Source: Datura wrightii
Lineage: Eukaryota > Streptophyta > Magnoliopsida > Solanales > Solanaceae
Assembly: GCA_035772735.1 (NCBI GenBank)
Contig: JASDFA010000001.1
Location: 79,448,001-79,512,000 of the forward strand
Length of the DNA: 64,000 nucleotides
Direction: 5' to 3'
In this document: piece after piece, positions 1-10,000 of the stretch
How the letters are laid out: each line of letters begins with the position of its first letter
Position numbering within the stretch: the stretch's first letter is position 1
The notes under the pieces: model-generated
What the model was told of the DNA's origin: nothing
The model's database searches: none
What the model saw: only the letters and a program-made list of their open reading frames with translations
Made by a program: the position numbers and the translations under genes

Positions 1-946
1 CACAAAAGCATGATTATAATTGAAAACAACGTAAAACTTTCCCATGAATCATAATTCAATAGTAGAAACATATTCAGATCATACCCACATAGAAAATTAG
101 GAATTTCATGCATTGGATTAAAACCCCATAGGATCAACATATGAATTTTCATGAATTAGAGAGGGATTGAGCATGGGTGTGAAAAAATTCACCGATTCAT
201 AACCCTACATATATGATAGGATCTGATTCTACCACTTCTCTAATTGCCCAATGATGAATTGAAGAAAAACTTATAGAAAACCTAAGCTTTATCACCTTCT
301 AAGCCCTCAACTTGCATGCATGAATGTGAATGAGCCTAGAATGAACTTACCCCTCATAAAATTGCTTATTTCAAGCTTAAAACAACGTAGTTTAGGATCC
401 TAGGGCATAGGAATTACAGAAATACCCTTAATGAAAAATCTGGATAAACTGAACTGCCAGTGACAACGGACGTCTGTACAATCCGTTGTTAGATCCTACG
501 GTTCATTGTTACCTCCCATTGTTACACCCTGAATTCAGGTCTCTGATCTCCTACAATTATCAGACAGGATGAGTCGATGCTAGCTCAAACGACTCGTTGC
601 TGCCAGTCATTGTCACTACTACCTTAACCTGGAGATCCCTTTAAACGGCTGCTAACCATGGCCCGTTGTTTACTACAACAGGTCATGCTATGACTCGTTT
701 CTTCCTCCTTGACCAAGGACCAGTCTCACAATGACACCATCCAATGACTCATTACATCGAACAATGGGTCATTCCTAGACCCGTTACTTCCAACTCCAAA
801 CCGCAGTAACTCGCCACAGACACATCCTACGGATCTTTAGTGGCACCCACGACCCGTACCAAGACCTATTCCGAGAAAATTTCCAAATTTCTGCCACTTT
901 TCATTTTTAAATTTCGGGTCTAGTTTTGGGCTTCCGGGGTATAACA
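1..946 (-). repeat. 3' LTR of T1 (partial)
   Basis: The stretch ends at 946 in CA after CCGGGGTATAA, that is TGTTATACCCCGG as the LTR start on the minus strand, directly next to a polypurine tract. It matches the solo LTR at 4560-6883 in blocks, including the shared words CATAACCCTACATA and ACGTAGTTTAGG. Positions 470-850 hold many copies of a short word of the type ACGACCCGTTG in both orientations. The rest of the LTR lies outside the window. The small ORFs inside are not genes. Confidence 0.85.
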
Positions 947-950
947 ATAT

Positions 951-960
951 CTCCCCCTTG
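951..960 (-). other. Polypurine tract of T1
   Basis: On the minus strand the sequence is CAAGGGGGAG, four bases before the LTR start. This is the plus-strand DNA priming site of a gypsy element. The same arrangement is seen in E at 52156-52170. Confidence 0.85.
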
Positions 961-1204
961 GGAACATTCATCCTTGAATGTGGGAAAACATATAGAAATC
1001 ACAGAAATGCAATCATCATACTAAATTACTGATCATATAAGTTGAAAACGGATGGAATGACTAACTCCGATCTAAACTGGATGTCTGAACTAAATTCAAG
1101 AATCATACATACATCCATATACATGAAAGAAACTGGGGCACATGAACTCAACATGAAACTAAATAGAGTTTTAGGGCAAAACCTTTATACGTCAAGATGG
1201 ATTT

Positions 1205-2469
1205 GAGCTGGTAGGGAATAGATGTGGGTATCTAGCGATCATATCTGCGTTGGCTTCCCACGTGGCTCCCTCAACATGCTGATTCCTCCATAAAACTTTA
1301 ACTAAAGCTACTTTTTTGTTTCTTAGCCATTGATCCTATCATAGTATTTCCACTGAAACCTCCTCATAAATAAGGTTGTCTTTCACATCGACACTGTCCA
1401 CCGCAACAACTAGAGCTGGATCACCTAAACACTTCTTTAATGGTGATACATGAAAAATAGGATGAACGGAAGCAAATTCAAAGGGCAACTCCAATTCATA
1501 TGCCACCTTGCCAACTCATCTCACAATCCGATAGAGGCCAACATAATCAGGACTGAGTTTTCCTTTCTTTCCAAACCTCATCACTCCCTTCATGGGAGAC
1601 ATCTTTAGAAACACTCAATCATCAACTTTGAACTCAAGTTCCCTCCTTCTTACATCGGCATAAGACTTTTGGAGATTTTAAGTTATTTTCAACCTGTCCG
1701 ATACAAGACAAACCTTCTCCATGGCCTTATGGACTGAATCTGGTCCTATCATCGCAACTTCACTGACTTCAAACCAACCAATAGGCGATCTACATCTCTA
1801 CACATATAGAGCCTCAAACGGAACCATCTAGATGCTGGAATGATAGATGTTATTGTATGCAAACTCAATGAGAGGTAAATGGTCATCCCAACTACCCTTG
1901 AATTCAATTATGCATGCTCTCAACATGTCCTCTAGAGTCTGAATTATCCACTCCGTTTGACCATCCGTTTGCGGGTGAAATGTTGTGCTGAGTTTGACCT
2001 AAGTACCAAGTCCCTATTGAAACAACCTCTAAAACTGAGAGGTAAACTAGGTACCTCTATCTGCTATGATGGAAAAGGGCACTCCATGCAGCCGAACTAG
2101 CACTCAAATGTATAGTTTGGCATAATCGTCTACTGAATCAGTGGTTTTTACCGGTAGAAAATGAGCGGCTTTGGTCAACCTATCTACAACAATCCAAATG
2201 GAGTCATATTGCCGACGAGTGTGAGGCAAACCTGTGATGAAGTTCATATTGATTTCTTCCCACTTCCAAGTAGGAATACTGATATCCTGAAGCACACCTC
2301 CTAATCTTTGATGCTTAACCTTCACTTGCTGAAAGTTTAGACGCTTAGCTACAAATTCTGCGATGTCTTTCTTTATGCCATTCCACCAATAGACTTCCCG
2401 TATGTCTCGGTACATCTTGGTGGCACCTGGATTTAGCGAATATCTGGAATCGTGAGCCTCATGCAACAT
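1205..2469 (-). pseudogene. Integrase with chromodomain-like tail (T1)
   Basis: The integrase inserts the cDNA into the host genome. Reading from 2469 downward there is an HHCC-type zinc finger (HEAH...H) whose first cysteine is gone (RLNFQQ instead of a C..C pattern), then the catalytic core around IPTWKWEEINMNF and DSIWIVVDRLTKAAHF. The first catalytic aspartate of the usual INMDF is asparagine here, so this copy would be inactive even without the stops. Lower down come remnants of the core with the [15 protein letters not shown] segment (about 1900-1960), the GPY-type module (about 1500-1640) and a truncated chromodomain-like end (about 1205-1300). Frames change several times between 1200 and 2100. 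The region 961-1204 is leader to the polypurine tract and holds nothing else I recognise. Confidence 0.85.
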
Positions 2470-4040
2470 TCAATTTCTCAAATCATCAACGTCCGAAACA
2501 CACAAGAGATCCTGGTATCGAAGCACACCATCTCCCCCTTTAGAGAAGACCTTTACCATCTGATTCTGAACGGCCTCCTTTAACATTACCAAAATAGGGT
2601 CCTCATCTTGTCTAGCTTTTACATCTGTCATCAAGGATGATTCTGACCCATTATTAACTACAACCCCACCATCGGTCGAGTCAACCAAATAAACTTCCAA
2701 CCTTGCAAGACAACGCACATCCTTCACCAGCTCCTTTCTTCCCTCATCCACATGGGACACACTCTCCATAGAGAGTCTACTAAGTGTGTCATCTACTACA
2801 TTGGCCTTTCCTGCATGGTAAAGGACACTCATATCATAATCCTTGAGTAGCTACAACTACCTCCTTTGGCGTAGATTTAGATCCTTCTGGGTAAACACAT
2901 ATTGTAGAATCTTGTGGTCCATAAACACATCTACATGGACCCAGTACAAATAGTGTCTCCATAGGCAAACACCACCGCTGCCAATTCAAGATCATGGGTC
3001 GGGTAATTTTTCTCATGAACTTTCAGCTGTCTGGAAGCATATACTAACCTTGTCGTGCTGCATGAATACACAACCAAGGCTGATTCTAGAAGCATCACAA
3101 TACACCACACACCCATCGGTACCCTCGTGCAGGGTTAACACCGATGCTAAGGTAAGTCGAGTCTTCAGCTCCTGAAAGCTCCTCTCATAAGCATCCGACC
3201 ATTGGGATTTTACTTTCCTTTGGGTCAATTTGATCAATGGCGTTGCGATAGATGAAAAACCCTCAAAAATTCTTTGATAGTAGCCAGAAAAAACCAAAAA
3301 TCTCCTAATATCTGAAGGATTCACCGGTCTAGGCCAATTCATCACCGCTTCTATTTTTTGAGAGTCCATATTTATTTCCTCACCTGATACCACATGGCCC
3401 AAAAATGCCACTAAGTTCAACCAAAACTCGCACTTGTTGAATTTAGCATATAGTTGACGATCCTTGAGAGTCTGTAGTACCACCCTCAAATGAGTGGCAT
3501 GCTCGTCGTTGCTCTGAGAGTATATCAGGATGTCATCAATAAACACGATCATGAACATATCCAAGTATGGCTTGAACATCCTGTTCATCAAGTCCATAAA
3601 AGCTCCAGGAGCATTCGTTAGTCCAAAAGACATAACTACAAACTCATAATGACCATACCACGTCCTGAAGGCTGTTTTCTGGATGTCACTCTCTCGAACC
3701 CTGAGCGGATGGTATCTAGATCTGAGATCTATCTTCGAAGCACTTGGCACCCTAAAGCTGGTCAAACAAATCATCAATCTTGGGTAGAGTATACCTGTTC
3801 TTGATGGTGACCTTGTTCAATTGTCGATAATCAGTACACAAACAGAGAGAACCATCTTTCTTTCGAACAAAGAGAACTGGTGCACCCCATGGAGATTTGC
3901 TCGGTCTAATGAAACCCTTTTTTAACAGGTCTTTCAACTACCCCTTCAACTCCGTTAACTTAGCTGGGGCAATTCTATAAGGAGGAATACATATAGGTTG
4001 TGTATTAGGAAGAAGGTTGATACCAAAATTAATCTCCCGC
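2470..4040 (-). pseudogene. Reverse transcriptase and RNase H (T1)
   Basis: The RT/RNase H copies the RNA genome into DNA. The RT N-terminal part (3752-3937) contains [23 protein letters not shown] and a DYRQLN segment. The palm (3191-3777) has the catalytic box FIDDILIYS at about 3530-3560. The RNase H start ([14 protein letters not shown]) is near 3100-3130 and continues in other frames ([24 protein letters not shown], about 2960-3050). The connection segment with YHAGKANVVDDTLSR runs to 2470 and ends exactly where the integrase zinc finger begins. There are at least three frame breaks. The metal-binding aspartates of the palm are still present, so inactivation comes from the frameshifts. 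Confidence 0.9.
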
Positions 4041-4559
4041 TCGGGAAGGATTCCCGGTAGATCATCTGGAAGAATTCCGGTACTCACATACTATTAGGAC
4101 TAACTTGATAGTTGGGGTCTCGGACGTAGCATCCTTAAACCTAACTAGATGGTATACACAACCTTTGGAGATCTAAATCGTTAGCACCGCATAAAAACAT
4201 TCCCCCTAAATCTTTTTGGCCTTAAGATAGGAAATGAAATGATCTACAGGCACAGCTGAACTACCTTTCCACTCTATGAATGACTCACCTGGAAATCTGA
4301 ACTCTATAGCTTGAGTTCTACAATTAACTGAGGCATAACATGCAAATAGCCAATCCATGTCGAGGATAACATCAAAGTCGGTCATGGCTAACTCTACTAG
4401 ATCTGTTGAGGTGACTTTCTGAAGGACTGTGATTGGGAAAATTCTATATACCCGTCTAGCAACAACTAAATCACCCACAGGACTAGAGACTGAGAAGGGT
4501 TCTGACAAGATTTCAGGACTAACTCCAAAACTACTAGCCACATAAGGTTTCATTGTCAT
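4041..4559 (-). pseudogene. Protease, C-terminal two thirds (T1)
   Basis: Aspartic protease remnant that would cut the Gag-Pol polyprotein. The part here runs from KPYVASSFGVSPEIL through VARRVYRIFPITVL to DFDVILDMDWLF, the last being the usual conserved (D/N)xI(L/M)GMDWL region of plant gypsy proteases. The active-site half lies at 6884-7010, displaced by the solo LTR insertion. If the LTR and one GTCAT copy are removed, the frame continues without a break. The segment 4041-4200 is the linker to RT, with several stops. Confidence 0.82.
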
Positions 4560-4968
4560 GAACTGAATGTACACCCATAACGTAGACACGGGACAAGGGA
4601 CCCCGAGGGACCCCAAGTCGACCCATGGCTCATGCATAAAACTATTCTCATTCAAATAAGAGGAGCGATAATCATAAAGATATAGAAGAAACGTAATCAT
4701 AACATAGCATCCAGAAAGACCAGCGTTTACATAGTTGAGTACTACATACTTTTCCGAAAGCCTCTAATACATAAGAAGGGTTGATGGGACAACATCCCAA
4801 ACTAACCCAATCAAAACTGAACGTAAACAACATGAACTTCTGGAAAACAGCCCTCGGAACATGAGGACTTACCAACAAGTTGAAAGCGTAAGTTGAGATG
4901 GCCTAAGGGTGAGCATGAGCCTGAGATCCGGACCCTATATCATAAAAGAATACAACATAGGAAGTATG

Positions 4969-5012
4969 TGGTTAGTACGTGGAATGTACTGAGTATGCAA
5001 GGTAAGTAAAAC
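4969..5012 (-). promoter_or_regulatory. Conserved LTR box shared by T1, B, E and F
   Basis: An imperfect inverted repeat of the form AGTAC(N)GTACT followed by a TATGYAAGG word is found here, in LTR B (26600-26640), and in weaker form in E (50729-50755) and F (61173-61212). Position and conservation suggest a functional LTR element, but its role is unknown. Confidence 0.45.
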
Positions 5013-5493
5013 GGGCATTCTAAAAGCATAGTAAACTCAAAAATAGACATAGGAGAAGGACATCATGCTTGCATCAAAATTCTTCACTATAAAACATAAG
5101 GCTCAAGACTTTTAAATCATTCATAATCATTCATTATCGTAATCATAAATAACTTTATCATAATATAACTTGAGCCAATAGCATAATTATAACAATGCAT
5201 AAAACATGTGGAAAAATGGGAGGACTCGTCATAACTGACATCATCATGGTCGAGCCTTTCATGATGCCTTAGTATCTTGCTCAAGTGGGCAGAACCGACC
5301 CTAGCTTGCCAGGCGAGGGTGGTGCATAAGGCATGATATCACATTTGAGGGGATTATTATCATAACACCATAACATTTACAACCCATGGTGGCACGTCGT
5401 TCTGAGACACCAGCGTAGTCCTTTGAATGCCGGGTTGGTCAATGCTAGACACGACTCCCAAAAACATGCATACGGGCTCATACATAAATCATT

Positions 5494-5604
5494 AACATTT
5501 ATCATCATGGATCCCCTTTAAAACATGCTTAGCCAAGAATCATTGGCTAAGATATAACATTTATCATCATGGATCCCCTTTAAAACATGCTTAGCCAAGA
5601 ATCA
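5494..5604. repeat. 62-bp tandem duplication
   Basis: The unit beginning AACATTTATCATCATGGATC starts at 5494 and again at 5556. The second copy is about 49 bases long before it diverges. The two copies are nearly identical, so the duplication is younger than most of the decay in this LTR. It was not seen in LTR B. Confidence 0.9.
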
Positions 5605-6299
5605 AGGCCCTTTTTATCTGCCAACATCATAGATTGATAAATCATGAAATTCATTTCGTAAATCATAAATCATTCTTCATCATATAGGCATTTCCTAAAG
5701 CTTTATCATACTCAATTCTTTCAAAATATGCTCATAAACATGGGTAACTTGGATTCATGCATTTCCATAATCAATAAACTTAAAATAATAAACATTCATC
5801 ATAAATTATAGTTTCCACGACCTTCCATAAATGGGCAATTTAGATTTAAAAAGATTGAAACATGATTTTGATGAAAATAATACTAAACCTACAAAACATG
5901 CATATTTCAATGAATGAAACTCAATCAAAACCTACCCATAAGGGGAAATCACATTGATATGCTTTTGGGTAAAATCCCACAGAATTTGAGTAGGAGAATT
6001 CATGACTTTAATCGAATTTGGGCATGGGTGAGGAAGAGTTCCACCCATTTTAAAACCCTACATACCTGGGAATGGAGAGACTCGAAGTTCCTTAAACACC
6101 CATAAAGAAATTGAAGAAAATTTTGGGGAAGAGGGCCTTGAATCTCCCAAAAACCACTCTAGAATCCTTGCACGATAATGGGCATGCCTAAAGGACTTAA
6201 CTCATATTATCATACTCAGAAAATATCCAAAATGACGTAGTTTAGGGGCTAAAAATGTGGAAAGGTTGAAAATTCCTTTAAAATAATTACCCTAAAAAC

Positions 6300-6800
6300 T
6301 GCCCTGGATGGACCAACGACCGACCCAACGGGTCGTGGCAACATACCATAGCTCGTGGTATCGAGTCGTGGTGCTCTGCCTCATGACACATCTCAGATCC
6401 CTTCCCACTACTCCTCAAGATGAGTCGTTACTTCAAACCACAGGTCATTGAATCGATCGTCGTCAACTCCTTGACTAATCTGACTCCCCTTTCCACGAGC
6501 CTCACCACGACTGCTTGTGACTTCCAATGAGTCATGGTTTGCATCCGTTGAATGCACTAGAACCTCAACCAACCAGTAACGACATGAAACAACGGGTCGT
6601 TGTCTCTCACCATGGATCATGGGACGACCCGTTGCTTCCTCCTCGGCCATAGTCCAAACCTTCCAACGATGGTGACAATGGCTCGTTGTTCCTGTCAACA
6701 GGTCGTTGTACCGTCCATTGTTTCCTATGATTCCCTAACTTCCCAAACCACGACTGCATATGAAAACTCGTGGTATCCTACCAAGAGTCGTAGGATCATT
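6300..6800. repeat. Cluster of ACGGGTCGTTG / ACGACCCGTTG words
   Basis: Near-copies of the same 11-base word occur in both orientations, for example at about 6328, 6593 and 6623, with degenerate forms between. On the minus strand this is the first 90-580 bases of the LTR (U3). Equivalent clusters lie in the T1 3' LTR (470-850) and LTR B (27960-28040). Confidence 0.75.
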
Positions 6801-6883
6801 TGTTCTGTGATATTTTTGCCAGTTTTCTACACTTTTAAATTTTAACTCCCGGGTCTATCCTTTGGCCTTTCCGGGATATTATA

Positions 6884-7010
6884 GTCATAAAATACAAGGT
6901 ATCCCCTGGATCTAACAAAGCATATACATCAAGATGAAAGACTCATAACATACCAGTGACTACATCCTAGGAGACCTCATGTTCCTAGCGAGATACTAAG
7001 GCATATAATC
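6884..7010 (-). pseudogene. Protease, active-site end (T1)
   Basis: The minus strand reads VYALLDPGDTLYF just upstream (in element sense) of the GTCAT target duplication. LLDPGDT matches the catalytic D(S/T/P)G box of plant gypsy proteases. The rest of the domain is at 4041-4559 on the other side of the solo LTR. Stops occur in the linker toward gag. Confidence 0.8.
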
Positions 7011-8171
7011 TATTTTGGTGCTGACCGCCACCTGTGCTAGTGGATGCCCCTTGTTGGGCTGGGCATCCGGGTGGAAGCTAGGCCTCGACCCCTATCATGG
7101 CCCTGTTTAGCTACTGGGAAATCTCTAAGCATATTTCCGAGCTTTTCGCACTCGAAGCAAGCACCTGTACCCGCCAAACATTGACTCGTGTGCCCCCGAC
7201 CACACCTGTCACAAACTGGGATACTGGAATCTACAGGCCTGCTGCTCTGACCCCTAAAGCCTAATGCTCACCCTCTCTGGTCGTGCCGAGGTCTGGATGG
7301 CACACTCATCACTGAATATGCTGGGGATGAAGATCTCTGGTGGGTCTACTGGCGGTGCCCACCACCTGACCTCGATTGAGAGAACCTATAGTTGTCCGTC
7401 CTAGACCTCTTGGCCTCCCTCTCTCTCAGATGTGCCGCCTCCATCTACTGGGTGTATGAGACTGTCTGATGGAAATCCATATCCTGATGGAGCATGGCGG
7501 TTTTGGAATCCTTGTCTAAATAGTCTGCCACCCCATGAACAAACCTGCTCATTCATGTCCTCTAATAAACTACTAACTCTGGGGCATACTTTGATAGATG
7601 AGTGAACTCTAGGGCATACTCCTACACCATCATCCTCCCCTGCTTTAGGTTCATGAACTCGGCTGCCTTCAACTCCCTCATCTGATGAGGGAAAAATAGA
7701 TCTAGAAAGGCAATGTGAAACTCCTCCCAACTGATAGGGCCTGCTCCAGCTGCCCCACTATCCTTCCACTATCTAGACAAAATGTGTGAGACCCCCTTCA
7801 ACTGATATGAGGCCAAATCAGTCCATTCACCCCATGACCTGGGTGATCTTCATAATCCTGTCAGTAAATTCATGTGGATCCTCGTCCACCTTTGACCTAA
7901 GCAACTCTAGTGGGTTCATCCTTAGGAAATCTCTGACTCGAGCTGCCGCCGCATTTCCATTTTATGGGACATGCACCACTACCTGTTAGTTGACTTAGTA
8001 GGTCATAGCTTGTTCTAGCATCTGCATGGCTTCCCTAAACTCGACGTGGACAACTAGCTCCAGTGCGTGGTGCTCATGAGCTGGTGGGGCTTGTTGGTGC
8101 CCGTCTCCATATCCATCTTTGTGGCCATTTCCGTTTCCATTCCTTCTGTTGTTTACTCTACAGGGAGGCAT
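7011..8171 (-). pseudogene. Gag (capsid/nucleocapsid) of T1
   Basis: The likely start is the methionine at 8171 (MPPCRVNNRRN), usual for this gag type. Next come a low-complexity segment rich in G, N and H, an EFTDRIMKI-like region (about 7830-7890), the gag core around WEEFHIAFLDLFFPHQMREL (about 7650-7740), and two zinc knuckles near 7120-7220. The first is intact in pattern (CDRCGRGHTSQC); the second is damaged (CFECEKLGNMLRDF, last Cys replaced). Several in-frame stops and frameshifts. Gag would form the virus-like particle and bind RNA. The segment 8172-8364 is the untranslated leader up to the primer site. Confidence 0.83.
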
Positions 8172-8364
8172 GGTTTTGAAACCACGAATAGCATGAGTTA
8201 GAAGGATAGAGAGGCATTTCATCGCACGACATAGATCATGAAAGAAGGGAATATTTTCTAAACGTCTCATAGCCTCTTCTTCATAAGTGTGGCACGCTTC
8301 ACACTCATGAAAAAACTTTATTTAACGTGTCTTTCATACACCCTAGGGCACTTCAAAACCTATT

Positions 8365-8377
8365 ACTCTAATACCAA
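8365..8377 (-). other. Primer binding site (initiator tRNA-Met) of T1
   Basis: The minus strand reads TTGGTATTAGAGT, one or two bases off the common plant site TGGTATCAGAGC, which pairs with the 3' end of initiator tRNA-Met. It lies three bases inside the LTR stub end at 8381. Confidence 0.85.
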
Positions 8378-8380
8378 GTT

Positions 8381-8467
8381 TGCGACTACCCAAACATAGG
8401 ATCGGATCGAGACACGGGACAAGGAGCCCCGATAGACCCCAATTCGACCCATGGCATGAACATACTT
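8381..8467 (-). repeat. 5' LTR stub of T1
   Basis: Only the 3'-most 87 bases of the 5' LTR remain (GACACGGGACAAGGAGCCCC and following). They match the end of the solo LTR near 4585. At about 8467 the sequence changes directly to gag of element G on the same strand, so the rest of the LTR has been lost by deletion. Confidence 0.75.
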
Positions 8468-9872
8468 TTAACTCATCTGTCGCCTCCATCGGCTTAAGTA
8501 CCTTAGAAAACATGTCTTCCACCCTTGAACCACTAGAATTTAGCTCACCGTTCCTTGGAGGAACATATAGACCACTTCTATCATTCTTGTACTCCTCACA
8601 CTTTTTCCAGTCTCCATTGTCTCTGTATTGGCCTCGGTTGTAATTGTAATCCCTGTAGTAGTTTCGACCTTGGTTCCCCTGACCTTGACGCCAAGAGTCT
8701 CAGTTAGACCCTTGGATGTTAGTCCGAAAACCCGCCCCTTGATCATTCAGATAATTTGCTTCCTCCTCAGATTTTGATTTGCCTCCATCATTTCTCGGGG
8801 CCTTGCCCTGAGAACCCACAACATTCAACTTTTCAGCTCCGGCTCCCATCAAATGCTTAGCAAGCAGCCCTATTGTGGCCTTTATCTCAGCAATATCCTG
8901 ATCTCTCTCCTCATCCTTCCTTTTCTGTTCTGCAGACATACCTACCATATAAGTACCAGCTAGAGTCTCCGATTCTCTTGTGTTCCATGCGCGATTGGTT
9001 TTAGTGATTCTGTCAAGTACCTCAGCAGCTTCAGCAAATGTGTGACTCATGAATGTTCTGCCAGACACGGTATCAGCCATTGCCTTGGTGTTAGTATTTA
9101 GAGACCTATAGAATATCTCCAACAATGTATCATTTGGGATCTTGGGGTTGGGCACTTTTTTGAGCTTCTTATTGAACCGCAATCATGTATCTTGAAGTGC
9201 CTCAAAATTAAATTGTCTGAAGTTGTATATCTCATCTTTCAGCTGTAAAGATCTGGAAGGTGGAAAAAACTTTTCAAGAAAAGCTCTTTTCAACTCCCTC
9301 CATGTAGTGATAGAATCATTGGGCAGTTCAGCCAATTAGAGCGTTGCCTCACTCCCTAATGAAAAGGGAAATAACCTCAGCCGTATCGCATCCAGACTCA
9401 CTCACAGTTGTTTGTATGCTTTGCAGATACCCGCGAAATTAGTCAAGTAAATATGTGCATTGTCAGTTGCATGACCTGCAAATATCCCCTTCATGTTGAG
9501 TAGTTGGATCATAGCACTGGTAATGTAAAGCTTTGCCCGAGAGGGTATAGGGGGAGGCACAATAGCTCCAGCGGCACCGGCTTCATCAATATCAGCATCG
9601 TCATCATCATCGAAGTTCCGGTGCCTCTGTTGGTCTGGACCTCTATTCCTTCTAGATCGCTCGACTTCCGCAGCTAGGCGTTGCTCTTCAGAAACCCTTG
9701 CTAACTCTCTATATCTTTCCCGAGCTTGTTCCTCACCCAACATCCTAGGTGTAGCCTGGACCACTGTCTCTTGCTCTTGTACGTTGGCCATTCTCCTCAA
9801 ATTTCGCAATGTTTGTTCAAGTTCGTGATCAATTTGAACCAGGGATTTTCCTTGGCTCTTAGTACTGGGCAT
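8468..9872 (-). pseudogene. Gag of element G
   Basis: Starts at 9872 with MPSTKSQGKSLVQIDHELEQ. A charged coiled-coil-like stretch (EEQARERYRELARVSEEQRLAAEVERSRR) and an acidic run of D residues follow. Then comes the conserved Athila-type gag entry (YITSAMIQLLNMKGIFAG) and, after a stop near 9402, the gag core with TWRELKRAFLEKFFPPSRS (about 9240-9300) and FRQFNFEALQDT. From 9182 the frame is open again (RFNKKLKKVPNPKIPNDTLLEIFYRSL...DRITKTNRAWNTRE). The last part (8460-8700) is arginine- and tyrosine-rich and ends in VEDMFSKVLKP, a usual C-terminal motif. Only a few stops, so this gag is among the better preserved ones in the window. Confidence 0.87.
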
Positions 9873-9976
9873 GCACGAACCAAAGACCTATTAAGAATAA
9901 AAAAAACAAAAGAAAAATTAAAAGGAAATAAGAACCAACAACAAAGCAAACACAATTAACAAAATCCTAAGTCGTA

Positions 9977-9995
9977 TTCCCCGGCAACGGCGCCA
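9977..9995 (-). other. Primer binding site (tRNA-Asp) of G
   Basis: The minus strand reads TGGCGCCGTTGCCGGGGAA, complementary to the 3' end of plant tRNA-Asp. It starts five bases inside the LTR. Nothing else is visible in the short leader 9873-9976. Confidence 0.92.
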
Positions 9996-10000
9996 AAATT

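Larger units (their letters stand above)
4560..6883 (-). mobile_element. Solo LTR of T1 type, inserted in the T1 protease
   Basis: The flanks carry the 5-bp duplication GTCAT (4555-4559 and 6884-6888). The right end is a mutated form of the gypsy LTR start (TATAATATCCCGG on the minus strand instead of TGTTATACCCCGG). The left part matches the 5' LTR stub at 8381-8467 (GACACGGGACAAGG). There is no internal region, so this is one LTR left by recombination between two. Eight bases (4560-4567) between the duplication and the likely TG end are unexplained. The LTR contains a 62-bp tandem duplication, a conserved GTAC-spaced-GTAC box at 4974-4990 and a cluster of ACGACCCGTTG words at 6310-6790. Confidence 0.85.
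1..8467 (-). mobile_element. T1: Ty3/gypsy (Tekay/Del-like) retrotransposon, decayed, 3' LTR cut by window start
   Basis: Minus-strand order from right to left is 5' LTR stub, initiator-Met primer site, gag, protease, RT/RNase H, integrase, polypurine tract, 3' LTR. This is the Ty3/gypsy order. The integrase ends in a short chromodomain-like tail (KVLWRNQHVEGATWE), which together with the tRNA-Met primer site and an LTR over 2 kb suggests the Tekay/Del chromovirus clade (inference). Every ORF is broken by stops and frameshifts. A solo LTR sits in the protease. The 5' LTR is reduced to 87 bases and then joins gag of a different element, so no target duplication can be checked. Confidence 0.88.

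Noticed and set aside
5914..6105. 63-codon plus-strand ORF
   Set aside because: Inside the solo LTR and opposite to its transcription; no recognisable domain.
7401..7730. 109-codon minus-strand ORF starting MGGVSHCLSRS
   Set aside because: Wrong frame over the T1 gag core; the gag wording (WEEFHIAFLDLFFP) is in a neighbouring frame.
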